NCBI GenBank assembly: GCA_013289695.1
Contig: JABCZK010000024.1
Span: forward strand, 1 to 64,000
Direction of reading: 5' to 3'
DNA: 64,000 bases
Source: Acidobacteriota bacterium
GTDB lineage: Bacteria > Acidobacteriota > Terriglobia > Acidiferrales > UBA7541
The number at the start of each line of letters is the position of its first letter. Position 1 is the stretch's first letter. The notes beneath the pieces were generated by a model, which saw nothing but the letters and a program-made list of their open reading frames with translations, was not told where the DNA came from and did no database searches. Shown in pieces: positions 6,249-15,161 of this stretch. The translations under genes and the position numbers were made by a program.

Positions 6249-9200
6249 CTAGGAAATGAGGTTTTCGGAGTCCGAGGCGCCTACCGAGGCTGCGATGTGT
6301 TGTTGCGGGGAGCGGCGCATGGCTTCGACGAAGCCGCGAACGATTTCGGGGTCGAATTGGTTGGCGGCGCAGCGTTCGAGCTCGCAGAAGGCCTCTTCCG
6401 GATTGCGGGCCTTCTTGTAGGTGCGCTCGGAGGTGATGGTGTCGTAGGCATCGGCGATGGCGATGACGCGCGCGCCGAGGGGAATCTGATCGGCGGCGAG
6501 GCGATCCGGATAGCCCGTGCCGTCGTAGAATTCGTGATGGTGGCGAACCATTTCGCGGATGCGATGCATGGCGGCGAGGGGCTCGAGGATTTTCGCGCCC
6601 AGCTCGGTATGGGTCTTCATGGTGGACCATTCAGCGGCGTCGAGCGGCCCGGACTTGTTCAGAATGGTTTCGGGAATGCCGACTTTGCCGATGTCGTGCA
6701 GCAAGCCCGCGAGACGGATTTCCTCGACTTCGGCCTGGTTCATGCGCAGCGCCTGCGCGATCATCACGGAGTACGCGGAGACTTTCTGCGAGTGGCCCTG
6801 GGTATAGCGGTCTTTGGCGTCAATGGCGAGCGCCAGTGAAGTGACAGTATCCACGACCGCGGGCGGAACGGGATCGCCCGCTGCGCCGTCGCCGTGCTCG
6901 ATCAGCGAACGAGTGAACTGTTCGAGGCGGCGGTGAATTTCCTCGAAAGCGTCGGGACCGGTAGAGAACTGGCGCTTGAGCGTCACGCCCAGATACGCTT
7001 CCAAAACATCTTTTTTCCAGCGCTTGGTGTCGTTGGGGTCGCCTTGCTCGGCACTGGAAACGGAATTCCCGCCCTGATGTTTCGACAGGTACATGGAGGA
7101 ATCCGCGACCTGAATCAGTTCTTGCGGAGTAGAGCCGTGCAGCGGGAAACCGGCGATGCCGAAACTGGCCGTAATATTTTTATCGCGCAGAAGCGGATCG
7201 GCGGCGACCCAACCACGCAGCTTGCTGGCGAGTTGAATGGCTTGCTCGACGCTGGTTTCGGGCATGAGGATGACGAATTCGTCGCCGCCGTAACGCGCGA
7301 CGACATCGGAGCGGCGGCAATTCTGCTCCAGGATGTGGCCGACGCGCTGCAGCACGACGTCGCCTTCCAGGTGGCCGTAGAAGTCATTCACGAATTTGAA
7401 GCGGTCGAGGTCCATCAGGACCAATGCGAAGGGACGGTTAGCGCGAGTGGAGCGCTTCCATTCGGAGGAAAGCGCTTCCATCAGGAAGCGATGCGTTTTG
7501 ACGCCGGTTAGGCCGTCGGTAATGGCTTGCTCCTGCGCCTTCTGGAATATGACGGCATTGTGCAGCGCGCCGGCAAATAAATCGGCGAGAGTGCGCAGCA
7601 GGCGAATCTCTTCGTCTGCGAATTCACAGGGCTTGGAGGATTCGACGTAGAGCACGCCGAGTAAGCTTTCCGCGTAGGTGACGGGTAGAGCGATCGCCGA
7701 AACCGTTCCGGGAAGAATGGGGCTTGGTGATTCCGCACCGACTGCGGTGACGGCGGCGATCTGGCCGGAGCGCGCTACCTGGCCTACCAGACCTTCTCCC
7801 AGAAGGATGCGGCGACCCAGTGCGTCGCGCCGCGCGCCGGCTTCGGCCTGAATCTCGAGCTCTTTCGAAGAGTAATCGAGAATAGCGATGCCGATATGAT
7901 CGTAAGTGAGCGCGTTTTCGATCTCCGCGGCGATCTTGGCGAGCATTTCCTCGGGATTCAGCGTGGTGATCGCGTGGCTGGAAACATTGTTGATGAGCAT
8001 CAACTGCTTCGATTTCTTCTGCTCTTCGGAGAAGAGGCGGGCGTTTTCGATGGCCACTGCGGCTTCGCTGGCGAGCACGCGGAGAAGTTCCACGTGGCCT
8101 TCGTCGAATGCGCGTTCCTGGGCGCTGTGCACGGCCATCACGCCGACGGCCTGGTCATACAAGATGAGCGGAACGGCGCACATGGAGCCGGCCTGTTTGG
8201 CCGGCGCAAAACCCATGCGCGCGGTTTCCTCAGTGAACTGCTCGCGGATCAAAAGCGGCTGGGCGGTGCGGATCACGTATTCCACCAGATGATTGCCCAT
8301 CGGCCGCGATCTTTTGGGCTGGCGCTGGCCTTCGATGACTTCAATATCAAAGCGGATCTGTTCCGTCTTGCGGTCGTAGAAGGCGATGAAGAGACTGTTG
8401 ACGTCCAGCAGGCGCTGCATTTCGGAATAGATGCGCTCGAACAGCGCGTCGGGTTCCAGCGTGGAGCTCAAGGCGCGGCCGATTTCGTTCAAAATGTGCA
8501 ACTCTTCGCTGCGGCGCGCGGTCTGCTGAATCAGATAGCTATTCTCGACGGCCATGCCGATCTGGTGGCCTAAGGCGAGCAGCAGCCGCAATTCCGGCGG
8601 AGCAAAATTGCGATTGTCCGGCGTGCCGAGCAGCAACATACCAAAGACACGATCCTTGGCTTGCAGGCTGATGCCCACCACGGTGCGCAGGCCTTGGGCG
8701 AGGAGCATTTTGCGAAGGTGGCGGAAGGGTTCTTCTTTTTCCAGCGCCACCCAGTTGGAGTCGCGCGCAAGATCGCGCAGCACGACGAGGCCGCCGAGGC
8801 GGGCGACGAGCTTGACGAGGTAATCGTCGAGATTGCTTTCTTGAACGGAGGTGCAGAAGGAATCGTCCAAGCCGGTGACGACGACCGATGCCGGACCGTT
8901 TTCATCGCCGTAGTGCAAGATGAGCGCGCCGGCCGGGATGCGCACGACGTTGAGCACGCGGTCCAGCGCCTGCGCCAGCATTTTCTGGATTTCGCCGCCG
9001 GCAAAGCTGGAAGTGGCTAGATTCAGATTGGAGAGGGCCAGCATGTTGCGCTCGACGCGCCGACGCTCTTCGTCGTACACAGCCATCAACATCAAAACGC
9101 CGCCGATAATTTCCGCGAGCAGAGCGAAGGGCAGCAGGTTGGCATGGGCGAGTGGGCCGAGGCGCGCCTGGAAGATGAAGAGCAGCCGCAAACCGCCGGT

Positions 9201-9665
9201 TGCGACGAACGTGCCGGCCAGTAACTTATCCGCGCGGGATTCCTGTTTGCGGCCTTCCTGCCAGAAAACCTGCGCGGTGAGGAAGAAAACGACAGCAACG
9301 CCGAAAGCCAAGGGAATCGCGATCCACTCGCGCGGGTAGGCGAACGACCAGACTGCGGCGCCGGCGGCCGCCAAAGCGACGCGGCGCGTCGAGATCGTCA
9401 GGCGGGCGTACAAGCGGGCCGAGCAATAAAACGCGAGAGCCGCGAGCGCCATCACCCATTCGCTGATGACCACATCCCATGCGGAAACAGGTGCGGGAGC
9501 AGCGAATGCAGAGCGCACGAAGTACAAGGAAACGAGTAGCCACGCCGAGGCCCAAACCATTAGGTACGCCTGGCGCTTCTGCTGATACACGTAGGCAAAG
9601 AATATGCCGAGCAGAAACGCTCCAGCCAGCAGGACGATCGCACTCGTATTGAGATGATTCAACAA
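6249..9665 (-). CDS. Membrane-bound triple-GAF, GGDEF and HD-GYP cyclic-di-GMP protein
   Basis: This encodes 1138 residues. An N-terminal membrane region (about 1-205, six to seven helices) is followed by three GAF-type modules (about 215-385, 395-555 and 560-720), a diguanylate cyclase domain with an intact GGDEF at 793-797 and an HD-GYP phosphodiesterase domain with HD at 990-991 and GYP at 1051-1053. Both enzyme domains keep their diagnostic residues, so it could both make and break c-di-GMP, with GAF inputs deciding which. It sits in the inner membrane. The gene is solitary and starts close to the membrane segment (MLNHLNTSAIVLL). A PilZ effector is encoded at 57830-58327. Confidence 0.92.
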   Translation of the reverse strand: MLNHLNTSAIVLLAGAFLLGIFFAYVYQQKRQAYLMVWASAWLLVSLYFVRSAFAAPAPVSAWDVVISEWVMALAALAFYCSARLYARLTISTRRVALAAAGAAVWSFAYPREWIAIPLAFGVAVVFFLTAQVFWQEGRKQESRADKLLAGTFVATGGLRLLFIFQARLGPLAHANLLPFALLAEIIGGVLMLMAVYDEERRRVERNMLALSNLNLATSSFAGGEIQKMLAQALDRVLNVVRIPAGALILHYGDENGPASVVVTGLDDSFCTSVQESNLDDYLVKLVARLGGLVVLRDLARDSNWVALEKEEPFRHLRKMLLAQGLRTVVGISLQAKDRVFGMLLLGTPDNRNFAPPELRLLLALGHQIGMAVENSYLIQQTARRSEELHILNEIGRALSSTLEPDALFERIYSEMQRLLDVNSLFIAFYDRKTEQIRFDIEVIEGQRQPKRSRPMGNHLVEYVIRTAQPLLIREQFTEETARMGFAPAKQAGSMCAVPLILYDQAVGVMAVHSAQERAFDEGHVELLRVLASEAAVAIENARLFSEEQKKSKQLMLINNVSSHAITTLNPEEMLAKIAAEIENALTYDHIGIAILDYSSKELEIQAEAGARRDALGRRILLGEGLVGQVARSGQIAAVTAVGAESPSPILPGTVSAIALPVTYAESLLGVLYVESSKPCEFADEEIRLLRTLADLFAGALHNAVIFQKAQEQAITDGLTGVKTHRFLMEALSSEWKRSTRANRPFALVLMDLDRFKFVNDFYGHLEGDVVLQRVGHILEQNCRRSDVVARYGGDEFVILMPETSVEQAIQLASKLRGWVAADPLLRDKNITASFGIAGFPLHGSTPQELIQVADSSMYLSKHQGGNSVSSAEQGDPNDTKRWKKDVLEAYLGVTLKRQFSTGPDAFEEIHRRLEQFTRSLIEHGDGAAGDPVPPAVVDTVTSLALAIDAKDRYTQGHSQKVSAYSVMIAQALRMNQAEVEEIRLAGLLHDIGKVGIPETILNKSGPLDAAEWSTMKTHTELGAKILEPLAAMHRIREMVRHHHEFYDGTGYPDRLAADQIPLGARVIAIADAYDTITSERTYKKARNPEEAFCELERCAANQFDPEIVRGFVEAMRRSPQQHIAASVGASDSENLIS

Positions 9666-10006
9666 CTCAAAACTCCGTAACCAGGGAGCTGCAGATTTCC
9701 CCTGAGAATAGCAGAAAATTGCCAGGTGCTCGGCCGAGTGTCCAGGCGAGTTTCGTGGCGGTCACCTGTACTGATACGTATCCGAGCAACGGCTGAATGC
9801 AGCCGAAAATTGGCCGAAAAACGGCTAAAAACGCACATTGCCTGGCCTCGGTGGTCATGCTGCGGCCTGCGGACACTATGGAATGGGCGGGTGCTTAGGT
9901 CAACAGTACCGCCGTACCAACCCTTGTTGGATCAGCAATTTGCGCAGCATATGGGAGCGCGAATGGCCGTGGGTTTCTGCGCTTGCGTCTGGCTACCAGG
10001 CCTGAT
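9666..10006. other. Intergenic region upstream of the GGDEF/HD-GYP gene
   Basis: This 341-base gap between two minus-strand genes must contain the promoter of the GGDEF/HD-GYP gene. No clear -35/-10 pair, terminator or small gene was recognised. Confidence 0.4.
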
Positions 10007-11566
10007 TCACTGCGGTTTTGCGGGTGAATTTGCGTCAGCGGGATCGGCGACGGCCCTCGGCTTGCCGATTGTGGAGAGTGTTTCGACGTTAAATTTTTTG
10101 TAATCGGAGTAGCGCGTGGTGCCATCCACTTTAATTCCCTTCAGCAGGAGCACGCGGACGTCAATGTGGACCTCCTCATAGGTCGGCAACCAGACTTCGT
10201 TGTTGACGTAAGTTTGTTCGAGCACGACGCGCGTGCCTTTCTGCAGATCGGCGAGAAGGCCGCCGGCAAATTTCACGTTGTTGACGAAGAAGGCGTCCAG
10301 GCGCACGACGTCGAGGGCTTTTTCGTCAATCCAAATCACGCCGCCTAACTTTTGGATGACTTTTTCCACCAGGCTGCGCGCTTTGAATTCAGGGTTGGGC
10401 TCGAAGTCGAAGACCAGGACGTCCTGGCCGCGGAAACGTTCGCGACGCGGATTGACGAATTGGCAGGCGCGGAGGAAAGCGTCAATGGAGACTTCTTCTT
10501 CCTCCTCCTGCTTCTGTTCTTGTTTGGCCTTCTGGTCCGGGCTCGCTTTCTTGCTCGCGTTTTTTTCCAGCTCGTCAATCTGTTTCAAAACGCGGGCATT
10601 TTCTTTTTTCTGGGCTTCGGCGCTGAGAGGCTGGCCGTTAATTTTCACTAAAGTCGAGACTTCGGTGCCGTCTAGATAAAAGAAAGTGGATTCGCGGACG
10701 TCTGGCTTCTTCGGTTTGCCGCTCCCTTCGTAGTCTGTTTCTTCTTCGACCTTGGTGCCGGCGTAATTTTCTTTGATTTTGTCGAGGGCCTGCTGGTTGG
10801 CGTCAATTTGCCTGAAGAGAGCTTTCAGGTCGGGGAGCTGCACCTGCGATTTCCTGGGAAAATCGAAGACGCGTTCGCCGACCGGCTCGTTCACGGCGGT
10901 GCGGATTACGTCAATTGAGTACACGTCAGCGCCGCGACGGAGCTCGAGCTTGTGCGGCAGTTGGACGCCGTTCACCGGGCGGTAGTCATCGTAGAGAATT
11001 TCCTGGCTCACGCCGCCGACTTGCGCGGATTCTTTCGCGATTAGATGCGACTGCGCGTCAAAGAAGACTTGCCACTTCACGCCGGAGGGTGTCGAGACTT
11101 CCAACTGGGTCGCGTCCTTGCCACGCACTTGCGCGGCGCCGACGTAGGTGATGACCAGCTTGTTCTGCTTCGGGTTCACCAGATGCGAATTGTAGTAGCG
11201 CGCGGCGGCTTCCAGTTGCAACCCTTCGGGGCCGACCAGCGTCGAGATTTCTCCGCCGGGGTCCTGGTGCCAGGCTGATTTGCCGTTGAACGCCTCGATC
11301 AAGGTCTGGTCACCGATGACCAGTTCGGAGTAGTAGCGGTTGGGCAATTTCACGTCGAAGGTGTAGGCGCCTGGTTTGCCGCCGTTCTGCGCTGCAACCG
11401 TTCCTTCCAATGTGATCGATTGAATCCGCGAAAGCGCGCGCGCGCCACCTGAGGCCTTCACGTATTGATTCAAGACTTTGCTGGCATCCTGCGCGTGCAG
11501 CGGCACAGCAGCGCAACAGAGGAGGAAGGCGAATGGCAAGAGCAGACGATACAGACGTGTGCGCAT
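10007..11566 (-). CDS. Long LolA-like (outer-membrane lipoprotein-sorting) periplasmic protein
   Basis: This encodes 519 residues. The ATG at 11566 starts a clear signal peptide (MRTRLYRLLLPFAFLLCCAA, cleavage after LHAQ); the frame is open to 11644 but the extra N-terminus masks the signal. The N-terminal half (VLNQYVKASGGARALSRIQS, then TFDVKLPNRYY, then QLPHKLELRRG) resembles the LolA/LolB half-barrel family. A Lys/Glu-rich linker (about residues 335-375) joins a second half with a similar pattern (FDFEPNPEF, IWIDEKALDVVRLDAFF). Two lipid-binding half-barrels in one protein is inference. It is at least one of four LolA-like proteins in the window. Confidence 0.65.
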   Translation of the reverse strand: MRTRLYRLLLPFAFLLCCAAVPLHAQDASKVLNQYVKASGGARALSRIQSITLEGTVAAQNGGKPGAYTFDVKLPNRYYSELVIGDQTLIEAFNGKSAWHQDPGGEISTLVGPEGLQLEAAARYYNSHLVNPKQNKLVITYVGAAQVRGKDATQLEVSTPSGVKWQVFFDAQSHLIAKESAQVGGVSQEILYDDYRPVNGVQLPHKLELRRGADVYSIDVIRTAVNEPVGERVFDFPRKSQVQLPDLKALFRQIDANQQALDKIKENYAGTKVEEETDYEGSGKPKKPDVRESTFFYLDGTEVSTLVKINGQPLSAEAQKKENARVLKQIDELEKNASKKASPDQKAKQEQKQEEEEEVSIDAFLRACQFVNPRRERFRGQDVLVFDFEPNPEFKARSLVEKVIQKLGGVIWIDEKALDVVRLDAFFVNNVKFAGGLLADLQKGTRVVLEQTYVNNEVWLPTYEEVHIDVRVLLLKGIKVDGTTRYSDYKKFNVETLSTIGKPRAVADPADANSPAKPQ

Positions 11567-11863
11567 GGGCTCATCTCTAGATACGCTGGCGGCGGAAAAA
11601 AGTTCCGGGTATTTTTCCGATAGCCGCAGCGCGGAATTGGTCACGTTTGATTATAAAGGCAGTGGCGAGTGATAAGTGGCTAGTGGCTCGAAAGCTGCGC
11701 GCTTGCGGCTGGCTACTGGTGACAAACCTCCGCGCTTTTGAAATCGCGAACGATTCTCCTTCGCGGCGCACGCGAGAATAAATCGTTGCCTGAGGCTCAC
11801 TCGATTTTCGCGCGTGGTTCCGATAAAATGGAGCGCTCTCATATTCGGAAGGAATCCGACAGA

Positions 11864-13351
11864 ATGTCAGCCCTACAAAAACCGCGCGTGCGTTTTGCGC
11901 CCTCTCCGACTGGCTATTTGCACGTGGGCGGGGCGCGCACCGCTTTGTTCAACTGGCTTTTCGCGAAACACGAAGGTGGCACGCTGCTGCTGCGCGTGGA
12001 AGACACCGACGTGGAGCGCAACAAGCCCGAGCTCGTGGACGGGATTTTAGTGGCGCTGAAGTGGCTGGGAATCGAATGGGACGAAGGGCCTTTCTTTCAA
12101 TCGCAGCGCGGTGCAATGTACCGAGCGGCGGCGGAGCGTATTCTGGCGAGCGGCGCCGGTTACCCGTGCTACTGCAAGGCCACGGCTTATGCGGGCGGGG
12201 ATTATTCCGCGACGGAAAATGACGACCACGAAGGCGAGGGAGACGACGAAGGGCCGAAGAGTTTGAAGGCAGTTGCGTGCCCTTGCCGCGATTTTTCTGA
12301 TGCGGAGCGCGCCGCGAGGGAAAAGGAAGGCATCCCGCGGGCGATCCGTTTCAAAACTCCGCGTACCGGCGTCACGAAATTCGAAGATGCGGTGTTCGGG
12401 CCGCGCGAGATCCAGAATGCGGACATCGAAGATTTCGTGCTGCTGCGGTCCAGCGGCGTGCCTACTTATCAGCTGAGCGTGGTCGTGGACGACATTGACA
12501 TGCGCATCACGCACATTCTTCGCGGCGCGGATCATTTGTCCAATACGCCGAAGCAGGTGCTGATCTATCACGCGCTCGGCGCGACGCCGCCGATTTTCGC
12601 GCACGTGCCGTTGATTCTGGGACCCGATCGCACGCGGCTTTCGAAACGGCACGGGGCGACCAGCGTGGGATCGTATGCCGATGAAGGATTTTTGCCCGAG
12701 GCGTTCCGGAATTTTCTGGCGCTGCTGGGTTGGTCCACGGGCGATGACAGTGAATTTATGCGCACGAGCGAACTGATCGAGCGCTTTCAGCTTTCGGGTG
12801 TGAGTCGCACGAATGCGATATTCGATCGCGCCAAGCTGGAATGGTACAACACGCAATACCTGCAGAAGCCGCCGGTGGAAGAGTTGTTGCCTTTTGTCGA
12901 AGGAGAATTGCGCCGCGCGGGATTGTGGAAGGAGGTATGGGCGACGACGGAGCGCGCCTGGTTCGCGCATGCGGTGGATTTGATCCGGCCGCGCACGCGT
13001 TTGCTGACTGATTTTACAGGATGGGCGCGGGCATTTTTCAGCGATGAGTTTGATTACGAGCAGGAAGCGCGCGATAAGTTCTGGAAGGACGAAAAAGTTC
13101 CCTCGCTGCTGGCGAAGCTGACCGAGGCGCTGGCGGCGCTGCCGGATTGGAATCATGACGCGTGCGATGCGGCGCTGCGCGGAGTCGCGGCGGCGGAAGG
13201 CGTGAAGGCTGGATTGTTGATCAACGCTACGCGCGTGGCGATTGTGGGGCGTGCTGTGGCGCCGCCGCTTTTTGACACGATGGTTGTGCTGGGCAAAGGA
13301 CGCGTGGTCGCGCGGCTGCGACGTGCTTTGGCGCTCTTATCTCCCCGTTAG
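11864..13351 (+). CDS. gltX: Glutamyl-tRNA synthetase
   Basis: This encodes 495 residues; it charges tRNA with glutamate. The class I HIGH motif appears as HVGG at 20-23 and the KMSKS motif as RLSKR at 258-262. VEDTD and LRGADHLSNTPKQ are typical of the catalytic core. C102, C104, C139 and C141 form a CxC-x34-CxC arrangement like the zinc-binding insertion of some GluRS enzymes, but the loop between them is unusually acidic (about residues 113-132, rich in Asp, Glu and Gly). ATG 11864 was chosen over in-frame upstream starts because family similarity begins there. Whether it also charges tRNA-Gln cannot be told. Confidence 0.95.
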   Translation: MSALQKPRVRFAPSPTGYLHVGGARTALFNWLFAKHEGGTLLLRVEDTDVERNKPELVDGILVALKWLGIEWDEGPFFQSQRGAMYRAAAERILASGAGYPCYCKATAYAGGDYSATENDDHEGEGDDEGPKSLKAVACPCRDFSDAERAAREKEGIPRAIRFKTPRTGVTKFEDAVFGPREIQNADIEDFVLLRSSGVPTYQLSVVVDDIDMRITHILRGADHLSNTPKQVLIYHALGATPPIFAHVPLILGPDRTRLSKRHGATSVGSYADEGFLPEAFRNFLALLGWSTGDDSEFMRTSELIERFQLSGVSRTNAIFDRAKLEWYNTQYLQKPPVEELLPFVEGELRRAGLWKEVWATTERAWFAHAVDLIRPRTRLLTDFTGWARAFFSDEFDYEQEARDKFWKDEKVPSLLAKLTEALAALPDWNHDACDAALRGVAAAEGVKAGLLINATRVAIVGRAVAPPLFDTMVVLGKGRVVARLRRALALLSPR

Positions 13352-13384
13352 CAAGTACTCGACTGACACTCAGCTGGGACCGAA

Positions 13385-13450
13385 AAGCTTGGCTGCAGGG
13401 GCTAAAGCCCCTTTTCCTGCAAAGCTTAACGGCGGGGCGGAAGCCCCGCT
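13385..13450. repeat. Pair of GC-rich palindromic elements; the first can act as gltX terminator
   Basis: AGGGGC (13397-13402) and GCCCCT (13407-13412) form a stem with a TAAA loop followed by TTTT, placed 45 bases after gltX and flanked by two AAGCTT copies. A second perfect stem, GCGGGGC (13432-13438) with GCCCCGC (13443-13449), closes a GGAA tetraloop. They look like members of the dispersed palindromic repeats seen elsewhere in the window. Confidence 0.65.
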
Positions 13451-13513
13451 CTTCCGAATCAACCCATCCCCTTTGATCGTCTGTTGCGAAAGACTGCGAC
13501 GGATTCGCGGCAT

Positions 13514-14104
13514 TTACTTCGTGGAGGGAGTTGCGAAAATTTCAGGATGGGCTGCGTGAGTGGCCGAGCCTGCCGCGGCTACGTCCACGCGAACATCAAG
13601 CGGAACTTTCACTGGAGGCAGGCAGGTGGTGTCGTTGCAGGCCTGGTAGCGGAGAGTCACGGGAAAAGTTACGGCGCCGATGGGCGCGTCGTTGTGCGCG
13701 ATTAGACGAAGCTTCAGGGTTACGCTGCCGGAATACACGTCGAGACCTTTGTCCGGCGAAAATGAGAATTTTTCTACATGCCCGGGTGGGTAGAGGGTGT
13801 CCAGAAGCACGAATCCTGTGGGGAGCTTCGGCGTCAGGGTCGTGGCGATCAGGTACTGGTCGGTGGGGTGGTGCGAATTCATGTGGTAGCCGTGCGCGAT
13901 ATCCACTGCGATGGCCACTTGAAATTCCCTTCCGCGCGGGACAGGCGATAGCGAAACAAAAGCGCGGGGCTTTACGACCGCCGCGGGCGCCGGGACGTCT
14001 GTTGAGCTTTGCGCGGCGGCGACTGAGTTTGCGCTCGGCGCAAAATGGCCGACGGCAAACGTAAAGAACAACGCGCAACAAACGATAGTCCCTCTGCTTC
14101 GCAT
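13514..14104 (-). CDS. Secreted DsbD alpha-domain-like protein
   Basis: This encodes 196 residues with a signal peptide (MRSRGTIVCCALFFTFAVGHF, cleavage near AAAQ). The mature part has the immunoglobulin-like DsbD N-terminal pattern: HGYHMNSHHP, then VTLRYQACNDTTCLPP, where the two Cys match the redox pair of DsbD-alpha that passes electrons to periplasmic partners. The start is ATG 14104; a TTG at 14122 overlaps the stop of cyaY, so the two genes are coupled either way. It is the last gene of a minus-strand run with ccdA and a TlpA-like thioredoxin, which supports a split DsbD system. Confidence 0.75.
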   Translation of the reverse strand: MRSRGTIVCCALFFTFAVGHFAPSANSVAAAQSSTDVPAPAAVVKPRAFVSLSPVPRGREFQVAIAVDIAHGYHMNSHHPTDQYLIATTLTPKLPTGFVLLDTLYPPGHVEKFSFSPDKGLDVYSGSVTLKLRLIAHNDAPIGAVTFPVTLRYQACNDTTCLPPVKVPLDVRVDVAAAGSATHAAHPEIFATPSTK

Positions 14105-14111
14105 CGTTTCG

Positions 14112-14450
14112 TCAAACCTCAATGGGCGCGCCGAGTTTTTCGGTCAGGATGCGGCTCATGACTTGATTCAGCGTCTCGCCGGTTTTTTCCTGTACGAAGG
14201 CTTGCGCGGAGTCCGACCAACCGAGCTTGAAGCTGGTGGTCAGAGCCGAAATCCAAATTTGCCGGACTGGCGTGTTGGGGCTGATGACGAAGCGCGTTTC
14301 GTCTTCATCTTCAAATTCGATTTCCAGTTTGCCGCTGCCGCCTTCCACTTCGAAATCGTTGGCGTCACCGAGCTCGAGCAAGCGATGGCGCAGGGCTTCG
14401 AAGGTAGCGTCGCATTTTTTTGTGAATTCGTGCTCATTCATCATGGTCAT
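14112..14450 (-). CDS. cyaY: Frataxin/CyaY iron-binding protein
   Basis: This encodes 112 residues, the usual bacterial length. The N-terminal acidic helix (EHEFTKKCDATFEALRHRLLE), the acidic strand region (LEIEFEDEDETRFVISPN) and the conserved Q-I/V-W on the beta sheet (PVRQIWISALTTSFKL) match frataxin/CyaY. The family binds iron and tunes iron-sulfur cluster assembly by the cysteine desulfurase IscS. ATG codons at 14450, 14444 and 14441 are all possible. Its placement between a TlpA-like protein and a DsbD-alpha-like protein is unusual, since isc genes are not nearby. Confidence 0.8.
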   Translation of the reverse strand: MTMMNEHEFTKKCDATFEALRHRLLELGDANDFEVEGGSGKLEIEFEDEDETRFVISPNTPVRQIWISALTTSFKLGWSDSAQAFVQEKTGETLNQVMSRILTEKLGAPIEV

Positions 14451-14524
14451 GGCAGGTTACCGCAGTTCCGCGAGCGGGGGCAAGGCGGGTGTCGCGGCGA
14501 CTTTAAGTATGCATGTTGCGCAAG

Positions 14525-14572
14525 CGCTAATGCAGAAGCAGATCCCTCGCTACGCCCGCGACGACGGCAAAT
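14525..14572. repeat. Copy of a dispersed intergenic repeat (AAGCAGATCCCTCGC type)
   Basis: The gap after the TlpA-like gene contains AGAAGCAGATCCCTCGCTAC followed by CGCCCGCGACGAC. A related inverted copy (AAGCAGATTCCTCGG) is at 28202-28216. The motif resembles a short repeat common in soil bacterial genomes (consensus near AAGCAGATCCCTCGC, then CTCGGGATGAC). Confidence 0.45.
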
Positions 14573-14592
14573 AACACTTTCTTGCCCAAACG

Positions 14593-15147
14593 CTAGAGCA
14601 GCGACTGGATCAGTTTATCGAGATCGCTTTCGCTGGCCAGGCCGATGTAACGCTTGACGATTTTGCCTTCGCGCGAAATGACGTAGGTGGTGGGCAGACC
14701 GAGCAGGCCGCCGAATTTTGCGGCGAGGTCGTCATCGCCCAGGACGATCGGGTAATTCATGGTCATGGAGTGGCCTGCTACATCGAACTGCGTTTTCCGG
14801 ACGTACGGTTCGACGACGCTCTTCCCTTCCTCGTCCATGGCGACGCCCAGCAGAGTGAAACCTTGGTCCGCGTATTTTTTCTGGAAACCGATCATCCAGG
14901 GAATTTCCACCTGGCAAGGCTCGCACCAAGTCGCCCAGAAATTGACGAGCACGACTTTGCCCTTGAGGCTTGCGAGGGAGACTTGCTTGCCTTCGAGATC
15001 CTTGAAGGTGACCTCCGGCTCATTGGGCAGGGGCTTGCCCGTGCCGAGGCTTGCCGCCTGGCTGCCACCGGTTTTGCATCCGGCAAAGCCCGCGGCAGCA
15101 GCTGCGAGCATGATCACGAGCATCGAAAATTTCAGAGATACGCGCAT
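14593..15147 (-). CDS. TlpA/ResA-like thioredoxin lipoprotein
   Basis: This encodes 184 residues. ATG 15147 is supported by GGGAG seven bases upstream. A lipoprotein signal (residues 1-23) ends in a lipobox GFAGC, so the mature protein should be membrane-anchored. The thioredoxin fold has FWATWCEPCQVEIPW with a CEPC redox site, a TlpA-type loop (VAMDEEGKSVVEPYV) and the cis-Pro LGLPTTYVI. It would receive electrons from CcdA and reduce periplasmic thiols, for example apocytochrome c. The ccdA gene ends 15 bases upstream, so the pair is co-transcribed. Confidence 0.9.
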   Translation of the reverse strand: MRVSLKFSMLVIMLAAAAAGFAGCKTGGSQAASLGTGKPLPNEPEVTFKDLEGKQVSLASLKGKVVLVNFWATWCEPCQVEIPWMIGFQKKYADQGFTLLGVAMDEEGKSVVEPYVRKTQFDVAGHSMTMNYPIVLGDDDLAAKFGGLLGLPTTYVISREGKIVKRYIGLASESDLDKLIQSLL

Positions 15148-15161
15148 GCGCAACACTCCCA

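Noticed and set aside
12047..13156. 369-codon minus-strand frame opposite gltX
   Set aside because: No motif and composition of an antisense shadow.
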